Assembly: GCA_929113105.1 (NCBI GenBank) | Contig: OV816028.1 | Location: 81,820,138-81,884,137 of the forward strand | Direction: 5' to 3' | DNA: 64,000 bases | From: Agrypnus murinus | Taxonomy: Eukaryota; Arthropoda; Insecta; Coleoptera; Elateridae | In this document: piece after piece, positions 34,991-46,100 of the stretch | Position numbering within the stretch: position 1 is the stretch's first letter | Layout: each line of letters starts with the position of its first letter | Made by a program: the position numbers and the translations under genes | Notes under the pieces: generated by a model | Told to the model about the DNA's origin: nothing | The model's input: only the letters and a program-made list of their open reading frames with translations | The model's database searches: none

Positions 34991-36630
34991 CAAAACACCA
35001 TATTAGGACAAAAACAGATGCCCCAATTTACACTAAGACATATAGATACCCCCAGATTCACCGTGAAGAAGTCAAAAACCAAATTCATAAAATGTTAAAG
35101 GACCAAATTATTGAACCATCAGAATCCCCATTTAATTTTCCAATTTGGGTAGTAAAAAAGAAATTAGACGCATCCCAAAAACAGAAGTGGAGGATCGTCA
35201 TAGATTACAGGAAACTGAACGAACAGACTATCGAGGACAAATTCCCATTACCCCGAATAGAAACCGTTTTAGATAATTTAAGCAGATCAAAGTATTTTAG
35301 TACTCTTGACCTCGCATCCGGTTTCTGGCAAATAGAAATTGAGAAAAAGGATAGAGAGAAAACAGCTTTCTCGACAGAAGAAGGTCATTTCCAATTTAAA
35401 AGAATGCCTTTTGGTTTAAAAAATGCACCAGCTACATTCCAGCGTGCAATCAATAACGCCCTTATAGGTTTAACACCCCAACAATGTCTAGTCTACTTAG
35501 ACGACATCATAATTTATTCCGCTTCTCTTCAAGATCACATGTTTAGACTTAAAAATATATTCCAAAGATGTAGACAACATAATATCAAAATTCAATTAGA
35601 CAAATCAGAATTTCTACATAAATCCATTAAATATTTAGGACATATTGTAACTCCAGAAGGAATTAAACCAGATCCAAACAAGATCTCAGCAATCAAAAAC
35701 TTTCCAGCACCCAAAACAAGAACCGAAATTAAATCATTCTTAGGACTATTTGGATATTATCGAAAATTTATAAAAGATTTCGCGAAAATAACAAAATTCT
35801 TAACCATTTGTTTAAAGAAAGATAACAAAATTATTCATACAACAGAGTTTTTATCTAAATTCGAACATTGTAAAAACATTTTGACTAACGAACCAATTCT
35901 ACAATACCCCAATTTTGATGAACCTTTTGAACTAACCACAGACGCTAGCAAATTCGCTTTAGGCGCAGTATTATCTCAAAAAGGAAAACCTGTTTGTTAT
36001 GCCTCTAGGACTTTAAATAATTCTGAACAAAATTATAGTACTATCGAAAGAGAATTATTAGCAGTTATTTGGGCAACAAAACAATTTAGACCCTATCTTT
36101 ATGGAAAGAAATTTACCTTATTTACAGATCATAGACCATTAGTATGGCTCAAGAATTTAAAAGAACCAAATTCAAAATTAACTCGTTGGGCAATGAAATT
36201 AGAAGAATTTGACTTTACTGTCAATTATATCCCCGGAAAAATAAATAAAGTTGCAGATGCATTATCCAGAATTCAAATTCACCCATTAAATATTAGACCT
36301 GCATCGCTATCAACCCCTGAACCAAAACAAACTAATTATGACAGCAGACTAGCTAGCAGAGCAAGTACTCCCGATATTACAGAGTTATTCGACATTCCAA
36401 CTTATAATCCCCCTCAAACTGACGCTACTGAAAACATTGAAAACCCGAACAACGAAGAAAATAATGATCAAAATTCTTATATTGACACGGTACATTCTCA
36501 ACAATCTTCAACCCCCGTAATTGATATTTCAGAGAAACCTCTACAACATTTTAAAAATCAGATAGAATTTATTAATGCTCAAATTCCAAGATCAATCAGA
36601 ATCACAAAATACGACGGAATTACTCATTAA
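34933..36630 (+). CDS. Gypsy reverse transcriptase-RNase H
   Basis: Long open segment of pol, intact over its catalytic parts. RT: WRIVIDYRKLNEQTIEDKFP, then FSTLDLASGFWQIEI (first catalytic Asp), FKRMPFGLKNAPATFQRA, and the active-site box CLVYLDDIIIYSAS at about 35490-35530. The connection segment includes SFLGLFGYYRKFIKDF. RNase H: FELTTDASKFALGAVLSQ, YSTIERELLAVIWATKQFR, FTLFTDHRPLVWL and VADALSRI. It has an acidic Asn-rich tail and ends at 36628, overlapping the integrase frame. The residue pattern is that of the gypsy/17.6/errantivirus branch. As an LTR-retroelement enzyme it would copy RNA to DNA in cytoplasmic particles. With upstream frames broken, this copy cannot make a normal Gag-Pol. 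Confidence 0.93.
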   Translation, partial: YEYKDVFYTPDIPLSATNLAKHHIRTKTDAPIYTKTYRYPQIHREEVKNQIHKMLKDQIIEPSESPFNFPIWVVKKKLDASQKQKWRIVIDYRKLNEQTIEDKFPLPRIETVLDNLSRSKYFSTLDLASGFWQIEIEKKDREKTAFSTEEGHFQFKRMPFGLKNAPATFQRAINNALIGLTPQQCLVYLDDIIIYSASLQDHMFRLKNIFQRCRQHNIKIQLDKSEFLHKSIKYLGHIVTPEGIKPDPNKISAIKNFPAPKTRTEIKSFLGLFGYYRKFIKDFAKITKFLTICLKKDNKIIHTTEFLSKFEHCKNILTNEPILQYPNFDEPFELTTDASKFALGAVLSQKGKPVCYASRTLNNSEQNYSTIERELLAVIWATKQFRPYLYGKKFTLFTDHRPLVWLKNLKEPNSKLTRWAMKLEEFDFTVNYIPGKINKVADALSRIQIHPLNIRPASLSTPEPKQTNYDSRLASRASTPDITELFDIPTYNPPQTDATENIENPNNEENNDQNSYIDTVHSQQSSTPVIDISEKPLQHFKNQIEFINAQIPRSIRITKYDGITH

Positions 36631-37846
36631 TTCCTTCGTTAATCAAATTAATAAGTCAGAAATATTTAACACCCTATTAATTGAACATTGTCAACCCAAA
36701 CATCATTACTATTGTTATTTCCCAGATGATCAACTTTATTTAGACTTTTCAAATTTCATTAATACAATCACAAACGAAAATACTCCCAAATTTCATCGTT
36801 GTATAACTCAAGTAACCTATATTTTAAATTCCGAAGAAAGACAAAAACAAATTCAAGAATACCATTTAGGAAAAACCAACCACCGTGGAATAAATGAAAC
36901 TATTGAACATCTCAAAAGAAAATATTATTGGACCTCTATTATAAAAGATGTTACAAATTATATTAATAATTGTCAAATTTGTAAACAACAAAAATACAAC
37001 AGAAAACCTATTAATCAACCTTTTCAATTAACCCCTACTTCTTCTAGACCATTCCATACAATTCATATCGATATATTCCAAATCAAAAATAAAAGTTACT
37101 TAACAATCATTGACGCTTTTTCAAAATTTGCACAAGCTTATCCTTTACAATCCCGAAATTTAATAGAAGTAACTGAACAGTTATTGAAATACATTTCAAC
37201 ATTTACAACTCCTAATGTCATTATAGCCGACGGAGAATTTAATAAAAATATCTTTAAAGATTTTATAGCCTTGCATAAAATCCAATTACACACAACAACA
37301 CCTCATCACCATCAATCTAATTCACCAATCGAAAGATTACATTCTACAATCATTGAACATTATCGACTATTAACCAATATACCTGAACAGCAAAAAATCC
37401 AATATTGCCTTTTAGCATACAATCATACTATACATTCGAATCTTCATTTAACCCCTTTTGAAATCGTTTTTGGACACACTGAAAGTAAAAACCCCTTTGA
37501 CCTTGATTATAACAGAACATATTATCATGATTACTTATCTACACATAAAAATAAAATGAAATATTTATATGAATCCCTACAAAAAACTCAGATGGAAACT
37601 AAAGAAAATCGAAATTCCAAATTAAACAAATCCAAAACAAATAAACAATTTAATTTGAATAGCAAAGTATTTATAAAAACCAATCTAAGAAATAAAAAGG
37701 ATCCAAGATTTGACGGACCTTATATTATCTCAAAAATTTTAGAACATGACGTTTACGAACTAACACCCCCTGATGGTAGACCACCACTTCAAAGACATGC
37801 TAACGAAATGTTACCTTTTTCAGGACAACAATGCTCCTCATCCTAA
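36575..37846 (+). CDS. Gypsy integrase
   Basis: Open frame shifted against RT-RNase H, with a 56-base overlap, so an indel near 36600-36630 probably split one pol frame in two. Zinc-binding N-domain: YHLGKTNHRG ... NCQICKQQK (HHCC). Catalytic core: HIDIF (first Asp), NVIIADGEFNK (second Asp), then QSNSPIERLHSTIIEHYRLL (Glu). C-terminal domain: FNLNSKVFIKTNLRN, DPRFDGPYIISKIL and a final RHANEMLPF. All core acidic residues are present. The Asp-Glu spacing looks normal for gypsy. Confidence 0.92.
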   Translation: MLKFQDQSESQNTTELLINSFVNQINKSEIFNTLLIEHCQPKHHYYCYFPDDQLYLDFSNFINTITNENTPKFHRCITQVTYILNSEERQKQIQEYHLGKTNHRGINETIEHLKRKYYWTSIIKDVTNYINNCQICKQQKYNRKPINQPFQLTPTSSRPFHTIHIDIFQIKNKSYLTIIDAFSKFAQAYPLQSRNLIEVTEQLLKYISTFTTPNVIIADGEFNKNIFKDFIALHKIQLHTTTPHHHQSNSPIERLHSTIIEHYRLLTNIPEQQKIQYCLLAYNHTIHSNLHLTPFEIVFGHTESKNPFDLDYNRTYYHDYLSTHKNKMKYLYESLQKTQMETKENRNSKLNKSKTNKQFNLNSKVFIKTNLRNKKDPRFDGPYIISKILEHDVYELTPPDGRPPLQRHANEMLPFSGQQCSSS

Positions 37847-37849
37847 TCG

Positions 37850-38498
37850 AACAAGTTAATATATTAAATAATACTATTTGAAATTAAATTTCTTCATACC
37901 TCACAGATCAAGACGTTTTAACCATCCCTTATCCTGCTGACCCAAAATACCTACATTTATATGAAACAATTATCTTTACTAAAGTTTACCAAATTGATTC
38001 TGTAACCTGGTTAATCAGTTCCCCTTCCAGATCCATTTTAGACATTAAATGTATCCAAAAGAACTTGTTGGTTCACAACTTATACATCTTAGTCCTGACT
38101 GTATTGTCATGATCAATCACAAAAACATGTTATTTACAGCCAAAAGTATTTCTAATAAAGTAATAGAATTTAATATCATAGATATTGCAAAATTAACAAC
38201 CCCTCAATTCGAACATGTAAATATAACTAAAATCGATTTAACTACAATCGATACACAGAAATTGAACAAATATCAATTGAAGATCACAAACCAAAATCAT
38301 CTTCTAAAGATGAATAGTACTACAACCCTCGATCATCTGAGCTTATTAAGTATCATTATAATTATATTTATCATTGTAATAGTTATAAGTTTATTATTGT
38401 ATATTTATTGTAAACGTAACTCCTTCAAAATCAAATTTATAGATTTTTTAAATAAAGATTTTATAAATAACCAAAATAACGAAGAAATACCAATTTAG
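37850..38498 (+). pseudogene. Envelope-like gene, only the 3' part left
   Basis: Downstream of integrase comes a frame-broken region that ends in a clean 149-codon ORF (38049-38498). Its C-terminus has a single strongly hydrophobic membrane span (about residues 97-118, Ile/Val/Leu run) followed by a short basic and then polar tail. That layout, after pol and before the LTR, fits the membrane anchor of an errantivirus-type envelope. Most of the ectodomain expected of a full envelope is missing (about 215 codons in all remain, with a frameshift near 38045). It cannot make a functional envelope. Confidence 0.65.
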
Positions 38499-38584
38499 AT
38501 TTCTTTGAAAATTTTTATAATATATAAATATTATTTCAAATTTTATTTTCAAATTATTTTAATAACATTGAAAATACTAAGGGT

Positions 38585-39180
38585 GGAGGAGTAACGTACG
38601 TAGAATCGCACTATAGATAAGATCATGTTACATGAGAATTGCTTAAGATAATAAAACTCACGATAATCAAATTACCAGCCTTCTGATAAATGAACGTTAT
38701 CTCTATGAGAAACTTCTGTAGCATTTATTCTCTCATGACCATAAAAACTGTGTAGGCAGATAAGGTATAAATACCTCTGTTTTAATATTAAGTCTTTAGT
38801 CTTTATAAATCATCATCCAACTCACAAGTCTTTATAAATGTGAGTATTAAAACTAGGTGTGGATTTTAAAATTATCCTGCTAGTAAAAACATAAAGGCTC
38901 ATTCGAGTTTTAATTAATTATTTTGCTTAATGTCATTTAAATGTGAATTTTAAAATTGTTCTGTTAAGTGTGTTAATTCAAATTTAATTATTTTAAGCTC
39001 GTCTTAAAACTTCGTTAAAATAATTACAGACAAAGTAATATTAATACATTTGTATCATTATAGTTTTCTACTAATTAAAAATTAATAAAATATATTCTAC
39101 GACTGCAAACGAAATATATAAATGTGTTTTATTATATTCAATAAATAAAGTTTTAAAAAAAAAGCTTCGGCCACAGAATA
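38585..39180 (+). repeat. Probable 3' LTR of the gypsy provirus
   Basis: The purine tract aagggtggaggag at 38579-38591 is the likely plus-strand primer; the LTR would start just after it (taacgtacgtag). It carries a TATA-like ggtataaatacc at 38767 and ends in an AATAAA-rich stretch near 39145. Without a 5' LTR the limits cannot be fixed by pairing. The right boundary is set at ttaaactc before cccgtgattgaaacg, a phrase also found at 31782 on the other side of the provirus. Confidence 0.55.
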
Positions 39181-40445
39181 TAATTAAACTCCCGTGATTG
39201 AAACGTCAATTACGTAATAATACATAGTACGTTAAGCTTTATTATTACTAATATGGATATGATGTTCCCTATATAGGAGTATTATAACAGCTTTGCCTAA
39301 TATAGAAAATTACTAATTGAAATGTATATTCGTATAAGATTGAATTATTCCTGATTGATTATTTTTTGTTATATGTACAAAGTACTTATGACTAAATTAT
39401 ATTGCGTGAGTCATTTAATTATTATGCAATCGTATTTACGAAAGCCTGTATCGACAGGCTGGAACATGCAAAAAGTTCCTGCTTTAACTATTCACGCAGC
39501 TATAAAAAGGGCTGTAATCGTTTCAGATACAATCAGTCGTACACGAACGATCGTGCGTGTGTCCGAGTGCAATAAGTATACTAAACACTAGTGCTCTTTA
39601 ATTTGTCTATAATAATAACATATAGTAAATTTGAATTGTTTTAAAAAAAGTGATCAACGCTTCAGCAACAACAAGGTAGGAATATTTTATTTTATTTTTA
39701 AATTCTGAATCTTAATATCAACTTTCGAGTTTCCACGCATACAACAATATTGATAATTTGTTTATATTAATCATAATCTGAGGTTACGGGATATAATTTG
39801 TATAATGTCTTTGTAGTTTTGCAAGACGAGGTTCTGTTGGAGAATAAGAACGATCATTTTCTCCGTGGCAAGAATAATTATTTATAATATTTAATATACA
39901 TTTGAATTGTTTAAAAAAAGCGTACAACGTTATACAAACAGTTTTCAGGCAAAATTTATTTTGAGTTTATTATTATTATTATTATTATCTAGGGCTGTAA
40001 CATAATTATTCAAATAATAATTTGAGGTTATGGGATCTTTGTAGTTTTGCAAGTCGAGTTTTAATTACCCATGCTCGTACACCGTAATTAGAGCTCTTGC
40101 AACGTGAATAATAATAATAATTGTTTATAACAATATATAACGTAAATAATTATTTATAATTTTTGTTTATAATAATAATGTTAAATTTGAATTCCAGCAA
40201 TGTAGGAATAGTTTTATATTTTTTAAATTTTTCTCTAGTCTTAATGTCGATTAAAAGTTCATAGAGTTTCGAAGATTGCTTTTTATAATATACTCTGATA
40301 CACCTTACTATCTAAACAGAGCTCTAATGTTTAAAATTGTATTGTTACATACGATTATAACTTTTCTATAGTCTAATGTAATAATTTGTTTCGGTTTTAG
40401 CTCTGACCAAAGTGAGGTATTAGGCAGCTTTTTAAACAAACAGAA
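39181..40445. other. Leader region of the PolB-type ORF
   Basis: Opens with cccgtgattgaaacgtcaat, also present at 31782. Two diverged copies of a roughly 300-base segment (ttgaattgttttaaaaaaag; ctgaggttacgggat; ctttgtagttttgcaag) occupy 39630-39870 and 39905-40060. A promoter candidate is at 39501. A plausible leader intron runs from gtagga near 39676 to aaacaaacag at 40443, just before the ATG. Confidence 0.45.
39501..39537 (+). promoter_or_regulatory. TATA box plus initiator candidate
   Basis: tataaaaagg at 39501-39510 is followed 34 bases downstream by tcagt (A at 39535), the arthropod initiator TCAGT. The spacing is slightly longer than the usual 30-31. It lies upstream of the PolB-type ORF with no other gene nearby. 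Confidence 0.5.
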
Positions 40446-41410
40446 ATGGCAGCATTCCAGATAGTAGATGAAATCACAAAAACTAGCAAGAAATATAATT
40501 TCCAACGGCATCGCGTATGCTTCAAACTAAACGAAATTCCTCAAGACGTTATCGATCCAGAAGCGTGGGTGAAGAATGGGCTAAAAGATATCGTAGCGCA
40601 TATATGCCAAGACGTCGACTGTGAAGACAAGATTGGTTTCACGTTTGGCTCAGAATGTTTCGCCAAGGGAGACGCATACATATCCTTTAAAAAGGCCAGG
40701 GACGTATCGTTCGAGGAAATATGGGACTTATTGGGAAAAATATATCAGAGCAATTCTGAAGGCTTTCATTCAGATAGCTTTCGAATGACAATGACCCAAG
40801 TGAAATCCTATAGAGGCTCTGGACGAGCTAGGACATACAACAGCTATGAAGAAGAATGTGCTAAGCGACGAGGTATAGCAGTCATCAACAATAAAGACAA
40901 CCTATGCCTTCCCCGAGCTCTCGTTGTGGCCAGAGCTTACGCTACCAATAACCCCGACATCGAGAAAATCAGAAGAAACCATTCCAAAATGCAAGATATT
41001 GAAACAAAGAAGCTGATGCAAGAAGTTGGTATTCAGATTCCTGAGGAAGGTGCTGGTGTTGAAGAACTGAAGCGGTTCCAGACTCATATGAACGGTTTTA
41101 AAATAACCGTTTATGCATATGGGTCTAAAGGGCGAACCGTTTTATTTGAAGGTCCTGATGCTCCAGTGAAAATCAACCTGCTTCACCACAACAATCACTA
41201 CAACGTTATTAACAACTTGAAAGCAGCGTTTGTGTGTATATATATTACTGTGAATCTTGTCACATTCCATACAATAACAAGAATGACCACAGATGTGTTG
41301 GATCATGTCCTTGTTATCAACAGAGCCCTCCATGTCCTAACGACGCAATGCTAGCAGAATTTCAAGTTATGGATTCGAATGACGGCGATGAGGGTTACAG
41401 TTCTACTTAA
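40446..41410 (+). pseudogene. N-terminal fragment of Polinton/Maverick-type protein-primed PolB
   Basis: From ATG at 40446 about 265 codons are open. Recognisable blocks: AWVKNGLKDIVAHICQDV; SECFAKGDAYISFKKARD; the highly typical INNKDNLCLPRALVVARAY; GVEELKRFQTHMNGFKITVY; and LLHHNNHYNVINNL. A frameshift at about 41235, in a (TA)n stretch, moves the zinc-finger part to another frame: YYCESCHIPYNNKNDHRC and GSCPCYQQSPPCPN, then a stop at 41408. This order is the region before the exonuclease domain in Polinton, adintovirus and bidnavirus-type PolB. The exonuclease and polymerase domains are absent here, so it is either a truncated gene or a separate short form. No other Polinton gene (ATPase, integrase, capsid) was recognised. 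Confidence 0.78.
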
Positions 41411-41419
41411 TTAACGTAC

Positions 41420-41573
41420 GTAAGTATCTCTTTTTTTTGCATATAATTTTCAGGTAATTGAATAAAATTGTATTAATATTAAAAGATTTTACGCAGTTTT
41501 ATTTGCGTATTGGTCTACCCCTGGATAATGAAATAATCAACAGAGGGGTCCTTAATATTAACACATCATAATT

Positions 41574-41627
<54 letters not shown>

Positions 41628-41630
41628 ACA
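41420..41630 (+). other. Candidate intron with a (TC)n polypyrimidine tract
   Basis: gtaagtat at 41420 is a strong donor; tttacag at 41624-41630 a strong acceptor. The tract before it is a pure TC microsatellite (41579-41625). If real, the intron lies in the 3' UTR of the PolB-type gene or joins it to a downstream exon starting cccttggagcc. Not supported by any reading frame. Confidence 0.4.
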
Positions 41631-42347
41631 GCCCTTGGAGCCCCAGATCGAAAATAGAGAACAGCAGTAAAAAGTCCACGCTACTACCCACCTTGCCTTC
41701 CGTCAGCAGCTCTGGTAGGCTTTATCATCATCAAGCAACGTGGTGTGAAAATTCCTCTCATATATCAATTGTAAAACTATGTACTCTATTACCGGTTGAT
41801 GTGAATCCATATAGATGATAAATATATTTTCATTTTAGCTCGAGTATTTTGATCTAACTACGTTAATAAGTTAACATAGATTTTATCTTTCAATAAGTGT
41901 ATTTCGTTATAAATTTCTAATTGATGTTAACCTCACTCGGAAAATAAGCGACAAGATCAAAAGAAATCTGCGTAAGATGACAAAATATTAACATTGCGTA
42001 AACGATTTATATGACTTACTGCTGTATACTTTTATTAACATGTAATATGTACTTTTTTCCTTACATTTAGTAATAATCTAATACAATATAAACACCTAAG
42101 GTTTTGAAAGACTTGATATCTAGGATAATACATTTCTAAGTATTTTGCATACGTTTTATAATAAATATCCTCATTCGCCTTCAAAACATAAAGATAAATA
42201 AATATTGTATACCTATAAGCATGTACAGTGACACCCGACATACTTTTATTAACATGTAATATGTTCTTTTTTCTTTACATTTAGTAATAATCTAATACAA
42301 TATAAACACCTAAGGTTTTGAAAGACTTGATATCTAGGATAATACAT

Positions 42348-43657
42348 CCCAAGCAGCATTTAAGTAGCAGTAACTGAGATCGGAACTTTGATTGAGTAGT
42401 TGTTACGTAACTACAACTAAATTTATGACTTTATAGGTTTAATTTCTTCAATTCGGAATATTTTAGTAATTGTGTAGTTGTTTCTACTATTTATTGGAAC
42501 TATGTAGTTTCATTACTTCTGAGTAACTATTAAAGTATTTGGAACCGTATTGCCACTTAGTATACTTACTTTAAAGTCGTTGCAACTTCAAAGTGGTATT
42601 ATGATTGTAGCAGTAACTTGCCCGAAGCTACTTTAAAGTTTTTAAAACCTTACAGTAGTATTGAATGTAACACTTACGTTTTTGCTACCCAGAAAAATCA
42701 CATTAAAGTAATTTTTCGTAAACTACTCCATCTCCATATTTACTTGTAAAATGTTGGATTAATCAATAATCATTAATCAATTTGTAATTTGTTATGATTG
42801 TTAATAGATGTTTTACTATATAACCTTCAATAAAAATAACAAATTGGTGCCAAATTGTGCCTTAGGGATTGTTATGTATGTAGGTTGAAGTTGGCAACAT
42901 TTATTTATAGTGATCTAACTAACCAATCCTGGCATGCTCTGGGCGTGCGTCAGTAACACTCGAGCCGCCTTGGAGGGTATACGTCTTCTACAGTCTATGC
43001 ATTGTGTATTTAATTCGCCCAGCTCACTCAATATTAATAAAGTTAATTAATGACAATAATTGAGTATCTTTTATTTAAACACATAAAAGAACATAACAGG
43101 AATAATATAAAAATGGTTTCTATCATGTGTATCAAACGTATAAGTATTTCGTGTATATTTATCATGTTTTATTTTTTGACATTTGTGACATTTTTTTACT
43201 AAAAAATATAATTAAAGAAGGCGCGTTGTTATTTTTCGATCTATCATCATCATATTTAACAGAAAAGTTGCAATGGTTTATAATTTTGGTGTACTGGAAT
43301 GACAAAATAATCAAACATTTCATCGCTCTTTGTATTAAGTACGTATTACAAATAAACTGGTAGTTCATTTTGTGACACGATCCAGCATTATATAGTATAG
43401 AAAATGATAGAATATTTGTTAAGTTGCAAGAGCAAGAGAGAACAAACACGCGACATGATGTGTCAAAGAGAAAAGAAGTTCCACGAAAGTAACAATTACT
43501 ACGCCGCCACGTACCTGCTACCCAAAAATTGTTCCCCATTTTGGTTCCAGACACGTAACAATACCGTAGCAATTACGTTCTTGTGACTAACGGCAAAAAC
43601 TTTATAGTTCCACCGGTGGTTGCTGGTACGTAGCGGTGACTAAAAATGCTGCTTGGG
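42348..43657. mobile_element. CCCAAGCAGCATTT element, complete copy (1310 bp)
   Basis: Ends cccaagcagcattt and aaatgctgcttggg are exact inverted repeats. The insertion point is proved by the other arm: there the sequence reads through as aatacatttctaag, while here aatacat is followed by the element and then atttctaag. The duplicated target is therefore AT (2 bases, or TA-like depending on phase). Subterminal parts contain many actttaaagt-type steps. No transposase domain. A truncated relative is at 13845-14505. Confidence 0.88.
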
Positions 43658-44235
43658 ATTTCTAAGTATTTTGCATGCATATCATAATATAACCTATGCA
43701 TTTACCCCTTGTTACGGTTCATTTCACACCCTTTTATTTCTTTGCAACTAATCAATATCTTCACACTTTGTATTTACATTTAAAATATATCTCGTTTATA
43801 GTTAGTTAGTACTAGTGAGCTTTCCATATGTTAACCCTTTCAACTGGTATTTCGGTAATTTCAAACAAGAATTTTTCATGCTTTGAATATACGCTTATTA
43901 TTATTATAATAGTTGAAAACATGCATAAAGTACGTAACTATCTCTTTACAATTGGCATGAATACGTCCTCTGTAACATCGATTCCTTTTACAAATGGCTC
44001 CGTCTATCGGTAGTTCAGTACGTTGTCGGTAATACAGATTTCCGTAATCGTAGGGACGTGACAACAGTTAGGGAAAATCAATATTGTGGATCCTTGCTTC
44101 CTATTGGGCTAATCTACAAATCAAACTCAGGGTAACGCGCACCACCCTTCAATTATTATTATGTTTAATTAATACCTTCTAGAGGTTTCTATTGGACGAT
44201 CAACTCAATCAATAATCAGGACAACGCCTTTATTT

Positions 44236-44340
44236 TGAATTGACCAATCAGAGAGCAGTAAGGGTGACTTCATTGACCAATGAGAGAGCAGTAAGGGTGA
44301 CTTAATTGACCAATCAGAGAGCAGTAGGCGTGTCATCCAA
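44236..44340. repeat. CCAAT-box repeats of the right arm
   Basis: Three inverted units of the 33-bp minisatellite (tgaccaatcagagagcagta), continuing into the flanking ccaatcagagagaagtagg. The array is seven units in the left arm, so copy number changed after the arms separated. Confidence 0.85.
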
Positions 44341-44629
44341 GATGGCGTCGACCAATCAGAGAGAAGTAGGCGTGTCTACAGGAGTGGGGATAGCCAATCA
44401 GAAGCAAGGGGAGGAGCCATGCCATTGGCATGCCAAATGGCATGTCAATTCCCGTCTGCCTGAAGTGACCCTATACCTACTGCTATGTATTCGCTTCAAC
44501 TCTCCTTAAGTGTAATGGCTTTTGGAACTTTTCCCAATCACTGTACCCGGCACATTTACCTGGCGGCATGCAGTTTCCCATAGGCCAGAAAGCGGGATAA
44601 ACCTCACTTCGCTTCTCCTCCTTAAGATT

Positions 44630-45240
44630 CAGTCAAACAGCGGGTTCCTTTGGTGACCATAAATGACCTCGGTCAAACAGCGGGTTCCTTCGGTGACCAT
44701 AAATGACCTTATCCAAGGCGAGACTCGAATCCGACCACACCGGTATCATATTACCAGGGCTCCCCCTGATCGGTATGAGTAACCGTCAAGAATTTTCACG
44801 AATTTATCTACCACACACTTGACCTGACTGCTTCATTCATTGCCCAGTTTCCCGTTTCCAGGATCCAAGGATAGGGTAGAAGCGTAGAAGACAGCCAGTT
44901 TTACGGGTGAACGTCATGTGGTCTCCCGAACACCCGAACACCGTCTAGATTAGACAGCGGGATACTTAGCGGCATAAAAGACCCTGACGTCAGGTGAGAT
45001 TCAATCCACCCATACCGGACCCTCTTGTTAACAGAGCTCCCTCCGCAACGTTTTAGAGTCATTGTCGAGAAACACTTCGGTGAAACGTAAACGAAACACC
45101 TCGGCATAACTCTACCACACTTTTCCTTTTGATCGCGTCATCCGTTGCCCAGAAAAGCCTGGGATTGGGTAGACAACGACCAGTTCTAAGGGTTAACGCC
45201 GTGTGGTCTGCCAACAAGCTAGTCTCGAATCCTAGTGCTT
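44630..45240. repeat. Two diverged GC-rich units of about 300 bp
   Basis: Unit one (about 44640-44945) and unit two (about 44950-45235) share gacagcggg/aacagcggg, the phrase agactcgaatccgacc / agattcaatccaccc, accggaccctct/accggtatcat, then ctaccacac, gttgcccag and gtgtggtct. In reverse complement, ggattcgagtct is a good match to the Pol III B box, hinting at a tRNA-derived SINE or satellite; no matching A box is clear. Inside unit one a 50-bp piece (agcgggttccttyggtgacc) is itself doubled. Confidence 0.6.
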
Positions 45241-45814
45241 CCCGACACCTCTAACGACTGCACTTTACTGTACTTTAAGATGGTATTGTAATATTTTAGT
45301 GAAAATGAAAATGAATAGGCTATATAGGTCGATAATGGAAAAAAAGTATTTTCACTTTGTGCAAATGCAAAATAAGCGCTATTATAAACATATATAATTA
45401 ATGAAATATTTCAGGTATTTTTTGCTATTTCAACGCATATAAAAGTTCTAAGTAGTGGTCTACTTTTGAAAAGTACACCTTAATTAGATGTTTTTCCTGC
45501 ATCAGAAAATAGCATGTAACGAAAATTTCATAAATATCACATAAAATTGATATATATGTAGTACAGTTGCGATCATTCGATAAGGAACGATAAAAAAATT
45601 ATGTTAGCCGGTTTTTCAGTTTTTTGTACAGTGTACGCTGTAATTCGACATGATTTATGGACTGGGCAATTATCGTGTTGAAAAATGAAATATTCTTGAT
45701 TACTAGTGTTGTAGATGAAAGAACAATCTGAAAATACTGATGAGAACGTTTGCGAACATTCGCGCATGATAAAACCGTATCCAAAGAACATTCTCTTGAA
45801 GAGCATAATCCAGC

Positions 45815-46100
45815 ACGTTCGCGAACGTTCTCATAATAATTCTTGAGAACTTTCAGAACAATACAGCGCAAACGAACATAAATAAGAACATTAAAAATCG
45901 AGAATAAAACCGAAACTAACAGAACCTAAACCTCACGCAAAATGTACATGTGTTACTCGCAGCAGCTAGGAGCATAATCAAGTGCGAACGTTCTCATAAT
46001 AATTCTCACGAACTTTCAGAATAATACAGCTAAAACCGAAATAATCGATCTTAAACCGCATGCTCACGCAAAATGTACATGTGTTACTCGCAGCTGCTGT
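45815..46100. repeat. Tandem duplication inside the Tc1-like element
   Basis: gcgaacgttctcataataat, gaactttcagaa and tcacgcaaaatgtacatgtg followed by ttactcgcagc occur twice in the same order; the first copy has about 40 extra bases. Confidence 0.8.

Larger units (their letters stand above)
41935..44500. repeat. Right arm of the large diverged inverted repeat
   Basis: Inverted partner of 30624-32195, with block order kept from the outside inwards. It differs by a local tandem duplication (42241-42347 repeats 42015-42137), by the 1310-bp insertion at 42348-43657 and by fewer 33-bp units. The homologous blocks are still easy to see by eye, so the two arms are not extremely old. Confidence 0.8.

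Noticed and set aside
37850..38498. Intact viral envelope gene
   Set aside because: Only the membrane-anchor end and a short upstream piece remain, with a frameshift; most of the ectodomain is missing.
44700..44760. Possible functional tRNA gene
   Set aside because: Only a B-box-like word is present; no cloverleaf, anticodon arm or A box could be drawn.
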